Part shown: piece after piece, positions 42,400-49,797 of the stretch | Layout of the letters: every line of letters begins with the position of its first letter | Numbering within the stretch: the stretch's first letter is position 1 | Assembly (NCBI RefSeq): GCF_011492945.1 | Contig: NZ_CP045119.1 | Location: forward strand, 2,542,001-2,606,000 | From: Rubrobacter tropicus | GTDB lineage: Bacteria; Actinomycetota; Rubrobacteria; Rubrobacterales; Rubrobacteraceae | Direction: 5' to 3' | DNA: 64,000 nucleotides | Made by a program: the position numbers and the translations under genes | The notes under the pieces: model-generated | Database searches by the model: none | What the model saw: the letters and a program-made list of their open reading frames with translations, nothing else | What the model was told of the DNA's origin: nothing

Positions 42400-43640
42400 T
42401 GCTGCGCGGCGAGCACGTGATCGCCCGCCTCGCCCGCGGCCGTCTCGTCCCCCACCGCCTCTCACCCGAAGACGGGCGCGTCGTGGAGGTGTCCCAGGAG
42501 CTTTGCGACCTCTACGCGGCCCACCTGCACGGGCCGAGGGCGGATCTGGAGGGACGGCTGGCCGCGCTAGAAGAAGAGCTCGGACCACGGCTCGACGCGC
42601 GGCGGGGGTTCAAGATCGTGCGGGCGCTCGCCAAACTGCTCGAAGAACTGGCGACCTGGGAGGCACCTACGAAGGCCGACCCGTACACCATCAGGACCCG
42701 CGTCTTCGAGCTCGCCGCCGCCCTGCCGGAACCTCCCGCCTCCGAGCCGGGCCTCCTCGAAGTCCCGACCCGCGACGACGTGCTCTCGCGGGTGGCTTCG
42801 GAGACTGGCCTGGAAGATGTCGTCAACCTGATGTACGCCGACAGGCAGGGGGCGCAGGTTCTTACCGGGTTCGAGAAACCTTCGCCACGGGCCTTGATCG
42901 AGCGTTACAACGTCGCCCAGATCCAGGGCGTACTCTACGCCGCGAAGGAACTGGTGGTCGATCTCGACGAGGGGGCCGACGCCAGGCTCGTCTTCCACTA
43001 CGTCAAGAAGATGGCCCTGATCTACCGCCTCGAGCCAACGCGCCGCGGCTACCGCCTCCACCTCGACGGCCCCCTCTCCATCTTCGGCGGGACCAGAAAG
43101 TACGGCCTCCGCCTCGCCAAGTTCCTCCCCGGCCTACTCCTCACCTCACCCTGGCGCCTCTTGGCGAACGTCGAATGGAAGGGCCGAGACGCCCTCCTCG
43201 AGCTCGACTCCGGGAAGAACGACCTGAAGAGCCACTACCTCGGACCCAGAGACGCCAACGAGGGCGACGACGTGCGCGAGGCTTTCGTCCGGGCGTGGGA
43301 GCGGGCGAAGGACACGGACGGCTGGGAGCTTGTGGCGGGCCCGGGCGTCCTGCCCTTCCCGGAACTCAAGACGGCCCTCGTGCCCGACTTCACCCTGAAG
43401 AACGCCGCCGGCGGGAGGGTGCACCTCGAGATCCTTGGCTTCTGGTCCGGGCGGAACCTGATCGAACGCGCGGCATTGCTCAGGGAGGCCAACGCGCGGG
43501 GGTATTCCGTGCTCGTGGCGGCTTCGGAGAAGCTCGGCGCCTCTCCAGAGGCACTTTCGGAGGCCGTCGCGGGTGGTGTGATCCCCTTCAAAGAACGCCT
43601 GGCCGTCAAAGATGTGCTGGCCGCGTTGGCCCGGGAATAG
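42399..43640 (+). CDS. Bax1-like nuclease (DUF790)
   Basis: GTG at 42399 overlaps the helicase stop and gives 413 residues. ARLARGRLVPHRLS at the start, LMYADRQGAQVLTGFEKPS, RYNVAQIQGVLYAAKELVVD and the C-terminal PD-(D/E)xK-like segment VPDFTLKN then VHLEILGFWSG match Bax1/DUF790, a structure-specific nuclease that binds XPB. The pair would form a helicase-nuclease machine for bubble or lesion processing. Activity is inferred from the archaeal family. Confidence 0.85.
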   Translation: MLRGEHVIARLARGRLVPHRLSPEDGRVVEVSQELCDLYAAHLHGPRADLEGRLAALEEELGPRLDARRGFKIVRALAKLLEELATWEAPTKADPYTIRTRVFELAAALPEPPASEPGLLEVPTRDDVLSRVASETGLEDVVNLMYADRQGAQVLTGFEKPSPRALIERYNVAQIQGVLYAAKELVVDLDEGADARLVFHYVKKMALIYRLEPTRRGYRLHLDGPLSIFGGTRKYGLRLAKFLPGLLLTSPWRLLANVEWKGRDALLELDSGKNDLKSHYLGPRDANEGDDVREAFVRAWERAKDTDGWELVAGPGVLPFPELKTALVPDFTLKNAAGGRVHLEILGFWSGRNLIERAALLREANARGYSVLVAASEKLGASPEALSEAVAGGVIPFKERLAVKDVLAALARE

Positions 43641-43671
43641 ACGCCCGATTCGCCGCAGGCCCGGATACCAA

Positions 43672-43677
43672 TATAAT
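43672..43677 (+). promoter_or_regulatory. Predicted -10 box of the 43685 gene (leaderless)
   Basis: A perfect TATAAT lies seven bases before the ATG at 43685, with TTCGCC 17 bases upstream as a weak -35. No Shine-Dalgarno is present, which again suggests a leaderless message. Confidence 0.5.
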
Positions 43678-43684
43678 CCGGCGC

Positions 43685-44131
43685 ATGAACAAGGGTATGA
43701 GATCCCTGATCTACCTCACGCTCGCGTGCACGTTCGCTGCCACGCTCTACGGCTTCGGGGCGAGCGTCTACTCCTGGCAGAGCGTCTACGAAGAGACGGG
43801 CCGCGAACCGCTGATACAGGCCACCCGCATCTTCGTCTACGTGGCGCTCGGCGTCCTGCTCGCCTTCCGCGGCGCGTGGCCCGGCGTCGCGGCGGCCGTG
43901 GTGATGGCCCTCGCCGCCACCTCGGCCGAGTGGGCGCTCTTCCCGCTCTCCTACGGTTGGGCGGCGCTGGGGGAGGAGGCCGCATACGCGAAGGAATTCG
44001 GGACCGTCACCCGTCCCCCCTACAACGCCTGGATCTCATTCGACCTCTTCGCCGTCGCCATCTCCTCGGCCCTGGCCCAGGGCCTGCGCATGATGGCCCA
44101 CGCTAACCCCAGGGGCTTCGGGGACGGATAA
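43685..44131 (+). CDS. Four-span membrane protein of unknown function
   Basis: The 148 residues contain about four hydrophobic segments (LIYLTLACTFAATLYGFGA; IFVYVALGVLLAFRGAWPGV; AAAVVMALAATSAEWALFPL; ISFDLFAVAISSALAQGL). No family motif is recognised. It has its own TATAAT and is convergent with, and overlaps by 29 bases, the zinc-finger-like gene on the other strand. Confidence 0.65.
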   Translation: MNKGMRSLIYLTLACTFAATLYGFGASVYSWQSVYEETGREPLIQATRIFVYVALGVLLAFRGAWPGVAAAVVMALAATSAEWALFPLSYGWAALGEEAAYAKEFGTVTRPPYNAWISFDLFAVAISSALAQGLRMMAHANPRGFGDG

Positions 44132-44372
44132 CCTCCACGGGCTCGTCCTCGTCGAAATCGAGCAGAAAGACCTCGCCGAGCGCGTTGAAGTCGTAGCGGG
44201 AGGCCGGAAGCAACCCGTCGACGGAGTCCTCGACCTCCACGGCCGTCACGAGCTTTCCGTGCCCCTTGCAGCGCTTGCACCCGATCGGCCGCCAGGCGGC
44301 GCCGTCGTCACCCCGCCCCTCACAGTTGGGGCAAGTACGAAAGCCGGTGTACCTGATCTCCAGCGTCCTCAT
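44103..44372 (-). CDS. DnaJ-type zinc-ribbon small protein
   Basis: Eighty-nine residues with CPNCEGRG and CKRCKGHG, the paired CxxCxGxG repeats of the DnaJ zinc domain, followed by an acidic C-terminal half (FLLDFDEDEPVEVI). A single zinc is likely bound by the four cysteines. It has no J domain. Role unknown; such proteins can act in protein folding or as small metal-stabilised adaptors. Confidence 0.7.
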   Translation of the reverse strand: MRTLEIRYTGFRTCPNCEGRGDDGAAWRPIGCKRCKGHGKLVTAVEVEDSVDGLLPASRYDFNALGEVFLLDFDEDEPVEVIRPRSPWG

Positions 44373-44389
44373 GGCCCAGATAATAGCTG

Positions 44390-44545
44390 ACAGCTGTCAG
44401 CTTTCAGCCAGTGGACTCGCGGCGGAGGTTTCCCTCGGAGTCGTCTCCTCGCCGCCGACGGCAACGGGCTGCGGTCTACGCGCTATCGAAACGTCTGTAG
44501 AGTAGAAGCCGAAGGCTGACAGCTGATGGCTGACGGCTCATTCAG
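44390..44545. repeat. Intergenic inverted-repeat element
   Basis: Left end AATAGCTGACAGCTGTCAGC and TTTCAGCCAGTGG, a core with two-fold symmetry (GACTCGCGGCGGAGG near CCTCGCCGCCGAC), and right end GCCGAAGGCTGACAGCTG with ATGGCTGACGGCTC. It lies between divergent genes and so must also contain or flank their promoters. Confidence 0.7.
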
Positions 44546-44564
44546 CGATTCGGGAGGGGAAGAC

Positions 44565-44987
44565 ATGAACATCGGAGCGATCCTGGCGGCCCTGGCGGGG
44601 CTGGCGATAGCGGCGCAGGTCGTGGTCAACACGCTCGGCATCAGGTACCTCGGCGTGGGAGCCCTGATCGGGGTCTCCGGCGTTGCAACCGCCATAGCCG
44701 GCTTCGCCGTGGCCCTCTTCTCCCATCCCGAGTTCACAGCCCGAGCCACACTGTGGGCGATCGTCTCGGGAGTCCTCGGGGCCTTCATACTGGGTGCCAT
44801 AGTCCTTGCGGCGGGCCGGGCCGGGCTCGCCCAGACGCTCTCGCTCGTGATCGCCTCCCAGCTCATCGCCGGCCTACTAATCGACCGCACGGGCCTCTTC
44901 GGCCCCGCCGCCGCGGACTTCGGCCTCCTGAAAGTATTCGGCGTCGCCCTAATCCTGGCCGGCGGCCTCCTCGTCGTCCGCTCCTAA
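44565..44987 (+). CDS. DMT-superfamily membrane protein (DUF606/YdcZ-like)
   Basis: ATG at 44565 follows GGGAGGGGA and yields 140 residues with five hydrophobic spans (IGAILAALAGLAIAAQVVVN at the start, FGVALILAGGLLVVRS at the end) and LAQTLSLVIASQLIAGLLID in the middle, typical of the short DUF606 half-transporters of the drug/metabolite superfamily. Substrate is unknown. The second half-transporter often found next to it is absent here. Confidence 0.8.
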   Translation: MNIGAILAALAGLAIAAQVVVNTLGIRYLGVGALIGVSGVATAIAGFAVALFSHPEFTARATLWAIVSGVLGAFILGAIVLAAGRAGLAQTLSLVIASQLIAGLLIDRTGLFGPAAADFGLLKVFGVALILAGGLLVVRS

Positions 44988-44990
44988 AAC

Positions 44991-45023
44991 GCCCTCCCCG
45001 GCACGCCGTGTACCGGGGAGGGC
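44991..45023. terminator. Bidirectional terminator between DUF606 gene and ahcY
   Basis: GCCCTCCCCGG pairs perfectly with CCGGGGAGGGC over 11 bases. On the minus strand it is followed by GTTTTA, a short T run ending ahcY transcripts; on the plus strand it directly follows the DUF606 stop codon. Confidence 0.75.
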
Positions 45024-45034
45024 GCCACAATTCT

Positions 45035-45085
45035 TCTAAAGCCAAGAGCTGAAAGCTGACGGCTGATAGCTGACAGCTCTCAACG
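45035..45085. repeat. Repeat unit at the ahcY stop
   Basis: AAGCCAAGAGCTGAAAGCTG, ACGGCTGATAGCTGACAGC and TCTC run directly into the ahcY stop codon on the minus strand. ACAATTCTT just before it also occurs at the element near 55490. Confidence 0.75.
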
Positions 45086-46348
45086 CCAACTCTGCTGGTA
45101 CCGGATCTGCTCCTCCGTCAGCTTCTCGGGCTCGACGCCCAAGGACGCGAGCTTGTGGCGGGCGACGAGGTCGTCGATGTCGTCCGGGATTGGCTGAATT
45201 CCTGGTCCGAAGTCCGCCGCGTGGCTGGCGAGGCGGTGGGCGGCGAGCGCCTGCACGGCGAAGGTGAGGTCCATGATCTCGACCGGGTGACCGTCGGCGG
45301 CCGCGATGTTGACGAGCCTCCCCCGCGCCAAGACGTGAAGCCTGCGACCGTCGGCCAGCTCGTACTCGACCACGTTGCGCCTGGCGTCCCTCGATTTCAC
45401 CGCCATCTCCTGCAGCCCGGCCAGGTCGAACTCGTGGTCGTAGTGGCCGGCGTTGGCGAGCAGGGCGCCGTCCTTCATGCGCTCGAAGTGCTCACGCCCG
45501 AGCACCTTTATGTTGCCCGTGCCGGTGATAAAGACATCGCCCTCCTCGGCGGCCTGCAGGGAGTTCATAACCTGGTAGCCCTCTGAGTAGGCTTCTAGCA
45601 GCTTCACGGGGTCGGGCTCGCAGACGATCACGCGCGCGCCCATGCCGTCGGCGTACTTGGCGAGGCCGCGGCTGACCCAGCCGAAGCCCATCACCACCAC
45701 GGCCTTGCCGCTGAGGAAGAGGTTCGTGTTGGAGAGTATGGCGGCGATCGAGGAGATGCCGGTGCCGTAGCGGTTGTCGAAGAGGTGCTTCATCTTCGCG
45801 TCGTTGGCCGCGAGGACCGGGAACGGCAGGACGCCCTCGCCGGTCATCGCCGTCAGCTTCATGATGCCGGTGGTCGTCTCTTCGGAGGCCCCGATGACGT
45901 TGCCCACGAGGTCCGGGTGGTGCTCTATAAGGCGCCCGACTAGCTCGGCGCCGTCGTCGACGATCAGGTCTGGGCCGGTCTCTATGGTCTGGTGGAGGTA
46001 GCGCTCGAAGTCCTCGTCCGAGGGGTCATGGGTGGCGTAGACGCGAACCCCGCGCTCAGCGAGGGCGGCGCAGACATCGTCCTGGGTCGAGAGCGGGTTG
46101 CTACCGGAGACCGTAACGTCGGCCCCGGCGTCCGAGAGCAGGGTGGCGAGGTAGGCGGTCTTCGCCTCGAGGTGGATGGTCATCGCGATCTTCTTGCCCC
46201 GCAAAGAACCGTCCGCCAACTGCTCTTTGGCTATGGCGTTCAGGACCGGCGCGTGCTGGGCCACCCAGTCGATCTTGCGGTGCCCTTCGGGTGCGAGCGC
46301 GGGATCCTTGATGACGGAGTCACCGGGCGTGCTGGACGCGTGTTGCAT
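45080..46348 (-). CDS. ahcY: Adenosylhomocysteinase-like enzyme
   Basis: It hydrolyses S-adenosylhomocysteine to adenosine and homocysteine, recycling the product of SAM methylations such as UbiE and CobA. MTIHLEAKTAYLATLL, SEETTTGIMKL, NDAKMKHLFDNRYGTG and NAGHYDHEFDL fit the family. The NAD site reads VVMGFGWVSRGLA where GYGxxGKG is usual, a mild departure. ATG at 46348 with GGAGGAG eight bases upstream gives 422 residues. The C-terminal KLTEEQIRYQQSWR is shorter than the classical KPDHYRY end. Confidence 0.9.
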   Translation of the reverse strand: MQHASSTPGDSVIKDPALAPEGHRKIDWVAQHAPVLNAIAKEQLADGSLRGKKIAMTIHLEAKTAYLATLLSDAGADVTVSGSNPLSTQDDVCAALAERGVRVYATHDPSDEDFERYLHQTIETGPDLIVDDGAELVGRLIEHHPDLVGNVIGASEETTTGIMKLTAMTGEGVLPFPVLAANDAKMKHLFDNRYGTGISSIAAILSNTNLFLSGKAVVVMGFGWVSRGLAKYADGMGARVIVCEPDPVKLLEAYSEGYQVMNSLQAAEEGDVFITGTGNIKVLGREHFERMKDGALLANAGHYDHEFDLAGLQEMAVKSRDARRNVVEYELADGRRLHVLARGRLVNIAAADGHPVEIMDLTFAVQALAAHRLASHAADFGPGIQPIPDDIDDLVARHKLASLGVEPEKLTEEQIRYQQSWR

Positions 46349-46384
46349 GTTGCCACTCCTCCGGAGTGATCCCCGGGGCCGGTC

Positions 46385-46407
46385 TGGCGCCGACCGGTAA
46401 GGCGCCA
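46385..46407 (-). promoter_or_regulatory. Hairpin in the ahcY leader
   Basis: TGGCGCC and GGCGCCA form a seven-base stem with a nine-base loop containing ACCGG, 37 bases before the ahcY start codon. A SAM or SAH riboswitch would fit this gene but I could not match a known consensus, so only the stem is reported. Confidence 0.35.
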
Positions 46408-46492
46408 CCGGGCCATCTCCGGCGGCACGGAGAAACTAGCAAATCGCCCCTCGCCGTTCAAGCCGGGACGCCGGTATCCGTTCCCGCTCCCT

Positions 46493-47347
46493 TCAACCCG
46501 GCGCCCATGCTCCCAAGACCTTCGCCAACACCTCCGGCCGGTCCGTAATGATGCAGTCCACCCCGAGATCCAACAGCGTCCGCATCTGCCCCGGGTCGTT
46601 GATCGTCCAGGCGTCGACCCGAACCCCCAGCGAATGGGCGGCCTTTATAAGACGCGGCGTCACCAGGCGCAGCGGCCCGTAGTCGACGGGCACCTGCAGC
46701 GCGGCGTAGGCGGGCCGCGCGAGCCGTTCGAGCCGCAGCAGGCTCAGGCCGTAGAACACCCCGATCTCCAAACGCGAAGCCCCCGTGTCGCACTTGTCGC
46801 CGGCCGCCCGCCGAAACCGCCGCAGGACGCGGTAGCTCGCGGAGGCGACGAGCACGCGCCCCGTCGCGCCAGCCCCCCGCAGCACCCCGAACACGGCCTC
46901 CTCGGCGCCCGGCACCCGCCTGTCCTTTATATCTATGTTGACGCGGGCATCAGGGAACGCCTGGAGCACCTCCCTCAGCGTCGGGACGCGCTCGTCGGGC
47001 CTGCCGGCCCCTCCGGCGTGGAGGCGGCGCACCTCCGCGAGCGTCTTGCCGGCCACGGCCCCGAAGCCGTCCGTCGTCCGGTCGACCCTCGCGTCGTGCA
47101 TGACGACCGGGTGCCCATCGCGCGTCAGGCGGACGTCCAACTCGAGCCCCCCGGCGCCGGCCTCGACGGCCGCGCGAAAGGACGCCAGGGTGTTCTCGGG
47201 CAGGCGTACCGGGGCCCCGCGGTGCCCGACGTTGACCGGCCAGCCCGCCGGTACCGGCCGCGTCTTCCGCCCGCGCATCGCCAGGACGACCAGCCCCGCG
47301 AGCGTCCCCAGCAACAACGTCGTCTTCCACCTACCAAACACGCGCAC
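46493..47347 (-). CDS. Glycerophosphodiester phosphodiesterase
   Basis: A GDPD-fold enzyme of 284 residues with an N-terminal membrane anchor (TTLLLGTLAGLVVLAMRG). NVGHRGAPVRLPENTLASF and LELDVRLTRDGHPVVMHD supply the catalytic His/Arg/Glu and metal Glu/Asp, and NIDIKD and DAWTINDP follow. It hydrolyses glycerophosphodiesters from lipids or teichoic-type polymers, probably outside the membrane. GTG start at 47347. Confidence 0.9.
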   Translation of the reverse strand: MRVFGRWKTTLLLGTLAGLVVLAMRGRKTRPVPAGWPVNVGHRGAPVRLPENTLASFRAAVEAGAGGLELDVRLTRDGHPVVMHDARVDRTTDGFGAVAGKTLAEVRRLHAGGAGRPDERVPTLREVLQAFPDARVNIDIKDRRVPGAEEAVFGVLRGAGATGRVLVASASYRVLRRFRRAAGDKCDTGASRLEIGVFYGLSLLRLERLARPAYAALQVPVDYGPLRLVTPRLIKAAHSLGVRVDAWTINDPGQMRTLLDLGVDCIITDRPEVLAKVLGAWAPG

Positions 47348-47385
47348 AACTTAGCACACCGACGGCCGGCAACCGGTATTCCACG

Positions 47386-47414
47386 TTGACCACTTCACGC
47401 GCTTCTCGTATACT
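47386..47414 (+). promoter_or_regulatory. Promoter of tRNA-Leu
   Basis: TTGACC and TATACT are separated by exactly 17 bases, and the tRNA 5' end lies 15 bases after the -10. This is the best sigma-A type promoter in the window. Confidence 0.8.
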
Positions 47415-47428
47415 CTGCCGGCTGCTTT

Positions 47429-47513
47429 GTCGGAGTGGCGGAATTGGTAGACGCGCTAGGTTGAGGGCCTAGTCCCCGATAAGGGGGTGGGGGTTCGAGT
47501 CCCCCCTCCGACA
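47429..47513 (+). tRNA. tRNA-Leu (anticodon GAG)
   Basis: GTCGGAG pairs with CTCCGAC, the D arm contains GGAATTGGTAGACGC, the anticodon arm CTAGG-TTGAGGG-CCTAG has GAG, a class II variable arm CCCCGATAAGGGG follows, and the T arm is GGGGG-TTCGAGT-CCCCC. The discriminator is A, as expected for leucine. CCA is not encoded. Confidence 0.96.
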
Positions 47514-47599
47514 CTTCTATGGTGCCGTAACGGGATAATACGGCCCGTAACTGTAACCGGCTACACCCCAGCACCCACGCGCGGGTGTATAATTTTGTC

Positions 47600-47645
47600 A
47601 GGACTCGCCTGTTCTCCCCATCCTCCCCGGGCGAGTCCTCTTTTG
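47600..47645 (+). terminator. Rho-independent terminator after tRNA-Leu
   Basis: GGACTCGCC pairs with GGCGAGTCC around a C/T-rich loop of about 20 bases and is followed by TCTTTTG. It ends the tRNA-Leu transcription unit. The 86 bases between the tRNA and this stem hold no gene. Confidence 0.85.
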
Positions 47646-47703
47646 TTCCCAAACTCTGGCCCGGGTCGGCTTTCCCGCTGCCGCGGACGCTGTCCTGCTT
47701 CGC

Positions 47704-48168
47704 CTAGCCCCTGTCTACGATCTCGCAGTCGGGCGCGACGACGTCGTTGGGGCCGATGAGCACGTAGTCCCGGCCGGAACCGCAGTAGAAATAGTCGCGC
47801 TCGCCGTCGAGGCTGCCGTGCATGTCGTCGTTGCCGGACCCGCCGTGGAGGCGGTCGTTGCCGCTCTTGCCCCGCAGCTTGTCGTTGCCGGCGTTGCCGA
47901 AGACCTCGTCGTCGCCGGGACCGCCGCGCATGAAGTCCTGGCCGTCGCCGCCGCTGGCCCAGTCCCTGCCGTATCCGGGGTAGATGGTGTCAGGCCCGCC
48001 GCGGCCGTAGATCCTGTCCACCCCATTAGTGCCGATCAAGAAATCCTCGCCGTTGGTCCCGGAACAAGGCCCCCCGTCGCACCTCTTGTCCACCGCGAAG
48101 GCCAGCCCGCCCAAAGAGAGCGTCAAAGCCGCCACCGCCACGAGCACCAGAGCGTACCTCTTGATCAT
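47704..48168 (-). CDS. Secreted RTX-type calcium-binding repeat protein
   Basis: A Sec signal peptide (LVLVAVAALTLSLGGLAFA) is followed by CDGGPCSGTNGEDFLIGTNG and about six nonapeptide units of the GGxGxDxxx kind (GGDGQDFMRGGPGDDEVFG, GNDKLRGKSGNDRLHGG), forming a calcium-dependent beta roll. It ends with a Cys-containing cap (DYFYCGSGRDYVL, APDCEIVDRG). Four cysteines may form two disulfides. At 154 residues it is all repeat with no enzyme domain and no type I secretion genes nearby. A paralogue follows. Confidence 0.85.
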   Translation of the reverse strand: MIKRYALVLVAVAALTLSLGGLAFAVDKRCDGGPCSGTNGEDFLIGTNGVDRIYGRGGPDTIYPGYGRDWASGGDGQDFMRGGPGDDEVFGNAGNDKLRGKSGNDRLHGGSGNDDMHGSLDGERDYFYCGSGRDYVLIGPNDVVAPDCEIVDRG

Positions 48169-48198
48169 GTTTTCCTTCCTGTGGTCGATGTCCGGTAC

Positions 48199-48651
48199 CT
48201 ACCGGACCGGTTGCAAGACCTCGCAGTTGCGAATCGTGTCTTGCCCGGGCGTGTAGTACACGGTGTCGGTGCCGCCGCCGCAATCGACGTCGTCGGACGC
48301 CAGGTCGTTATCCTGCCCCACCGCGCCGGCGCGGATGGTCTCGTCTCCGGGGCCGCCACGGATCACGTCGCGGCCGAGACCGCCTTTGATGGTGTTGTTG
48401 CCTCCCCCGTCCTTGACGAAGTCCATCCCGTACCCGCCCTTGAGCACGTCCGCGCCGCCGGCGCCGTAGATCTTGTCGTTGCCCGAGAGGCCGTAGATGG
48501 TCTCGCCCATGTTGGACCCGTACAGGGTGTCCATCCCGTCGGTGCCCCTGCACTCGCCGCCGTTGCACGTCCGGGTCACGGCGAAAGCCGTGCCGGCGAT
48601 GAGCAACATGGCTCCTAGCATAAACGCCAGCGAAAACGCGGTTCTTCTCAC
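48199..48651 (-). CDS. Secreted RTX-type repeat protein, paralogue
   Basis: A 150-residue paralogue of its neighbour: signal peptide LMLGAMLLIAGTAFA-like, then CNGGECRGTDGMDTLYGSN, RTX-like units (LSGNDKIYGAGGADVLKGG, GLGRDVIRGGPGDETIR) and the same cap (DVDCGGGTDTVYY, IRNCEVLQPV). The shared Cys positions indicate tandem duplication. The 30-base gap between the two suggests one transcript. Confidence 0.85.
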   Translation of the reverse strand: MRRTAFSLAFMLGAMLLIAGTAFAVTRTCNGGECRGTDGMDTLYGSNMGETIYGLSGNDKIYGAGGADVLKGGYGMDFVKDGGGNNTIKGGLGRDVIRGGPGDETIRAGAVGQDNDLASDDVDCGGGTDTVYYTPGQDTIRNCEVLQPVR

Positions 48652-48685
48652 GAATGCCTCCCGGGAACGGTTCCGTCTTCCCGGA

Positions 48686-48717
48686 GTTTACGCCACGGCG
48701 AACGGTCCGGCGTAAAC
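48686..48717 (-). terminator. Hairpin after secG
   Basis: GTTTACGCC and GGCGTAAAC pair over nine bases just beyond the secG stop. There is no clear T run, so it may be a weak terminator or mRNA 3' end stabiliser for the gap-pgk-tpiA-secG operon. Confidence 0.5.
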
Positions 48718-48718
48718 G

Positions 48719-48946
48719 CTAACCCAAAAAGAACAAAACTATGCCCGTAAGCGTGAAGAGGCCGACCACGATCAGGGTGAGCCGCGTCAGGTTCTTCTCC
48801 ATGATGGTGGTCCCGGAGAAGGTGCCACCCATGCCGCCCCCGAACGTCGAGGAGAGGCCGCCGCCCTTGCCCGAGTGAAGCAGGATCATGCCGACCAGGG
48901 CGACGCAGAAGACTATGTGGAAGAAAGCGACGAGATAAAAAATCAT
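48719..48946 (-). CDS. secG: Preprotein translocase subunit SecG
   Basis: Seventy-five residues with two membrane helices (AFFHIVFCVALVGMILLHSG and LTLIVVGLFTLTGIVLFFLG) joined by the Gly/Ser-rich cytoplasmic loop LSSTFGGGMGGTFSG, as in SecG/Sec61-beta-like translocon subunits. It follows tpiA, the usual place in Gram-positive glycolytic operons. Confidence 0.93.
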   Translation of the reverse strand: MIFYLVAFFHIVFCVALVGMILLHSGKGGGLSSTFGGGMGGTFSGTTIMEKNLTRLTLIVVGLFTLTGIVLFFLG

Positions 48947-48981
48947 AGCGCCGCTACTTTACCACAGGCCCAGTCACGACC

Positions 48982-49761
48982 CTACCCGTCCTCAGAATCG
49001 CCTGGCCGGGCCGCCTCGATGAGCTCCACGAACGAGTCCACTTCCAGGCTCGCCCCGCCGACGAGGGCGCCGTCCACGTCGTTCTGGCCCATGATCTCCG
49101 CCACGTTCGCCGGCTTGACGGACCCGCCGTAGAGGATGCGCACGCCGTCCGCGAAGTCTTCGCCCCTCTCTTCCCTCAGAAGTTCCCTGATCCTGCCGAT
49201 GGCGTCCTGGGCGTCGTCGGGCGTGGCGGTGTCGCCGGTGCCGATGGCCCAGATGGGCTCGTAGGCGAAGACGATGCCGTCGCCGCCGACTTCGTCCAAC
49301 TCCTCGAGAACCCGGCTGACCTGGCCCGAAACCTTTTCCCACATGCCGCCTGAGTCCCGCTCTTCCTTCGTCTCGCCGACGCAGACTACCGGGAGGAGAT
49401 CCGCCTCCACGGCGCGCTTCGTCTTGCGGGCGACGAGCGTGTCCGTCTCGCCGAAGATCTCACGCCGCTCGGAGTGCCCCACCAGCACCGCCCGCGCCAG
49501 CACGTCCTTTAGCATCGGAACCGAGACCTCGCCGGTGTACGCGCCCGAGTCCTCGTAGTAGAAGTTCTGTGCCCCGGCGATGACGGGCGAGTCCTCGGCC
49601 ATCCTGCCGACCTCGTGCAGGCAGGTGAATGGAACGAAGACCGCCACGTCCACCCCCTCCGCGTCCGCGGCGCGCGGCAGCAGGGCCGCCGTGTAGTTCT
49701 GGGCCTCTGTTACGGTCTTGTTCATCTTCCAGTTCGCGGCCATCATCGGGCGTCGCGCCAT
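48982..49761 (-). CDS. tpiA: Triosephosphate isomerase
   Basis: TIM-barrel enzyme of 259 residues. NWKMNKT at the N-terminus holds the catalytic Lys, VLVGHSERRE the His, FAYEPIWAIGTG the Glu, and ILYGGSVKPANV the phosphate site. It lies 36 bases after pgk with a purine-rich leader. It interconverts DHAP and glyceraldehyde-3-phosphate. Confidence 0.97.
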   Translation of the reverse strand: MARRPMMAANWKMNKTVTEAQNYTAALLPRAADAEGVDVAVFVPFTCLHEVGRMAEDSPVIAGAQNFYYEDSGAYTGEVSVPMLKDVLARAVLVGHSERREIFGETDTLVARKTKRAVEADLLPVVCVGETKEERDSGGMWEKVSGQVSRVLEELDEVGGDGIVFAYEPIWAIGTGDTATPDDAQDAIGRIRELLREERGEDFADGVRILYGGSVKPANVAEIMGQNDVDGALVGGASLEVDSFVELIEAARPGDSEDG

Positions 49762-49797
49762 TGGTTAAGCTCCCCTCTCTAGGGTGTTGTCCGTATC

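Noticed and set aside
46349-46492. SAM or SAH riboswitch upstream of ahcY
   Set aside because: Only one simple hairpin was found; I could not match conserved core elements of any SAM or SAH riboswitch class.
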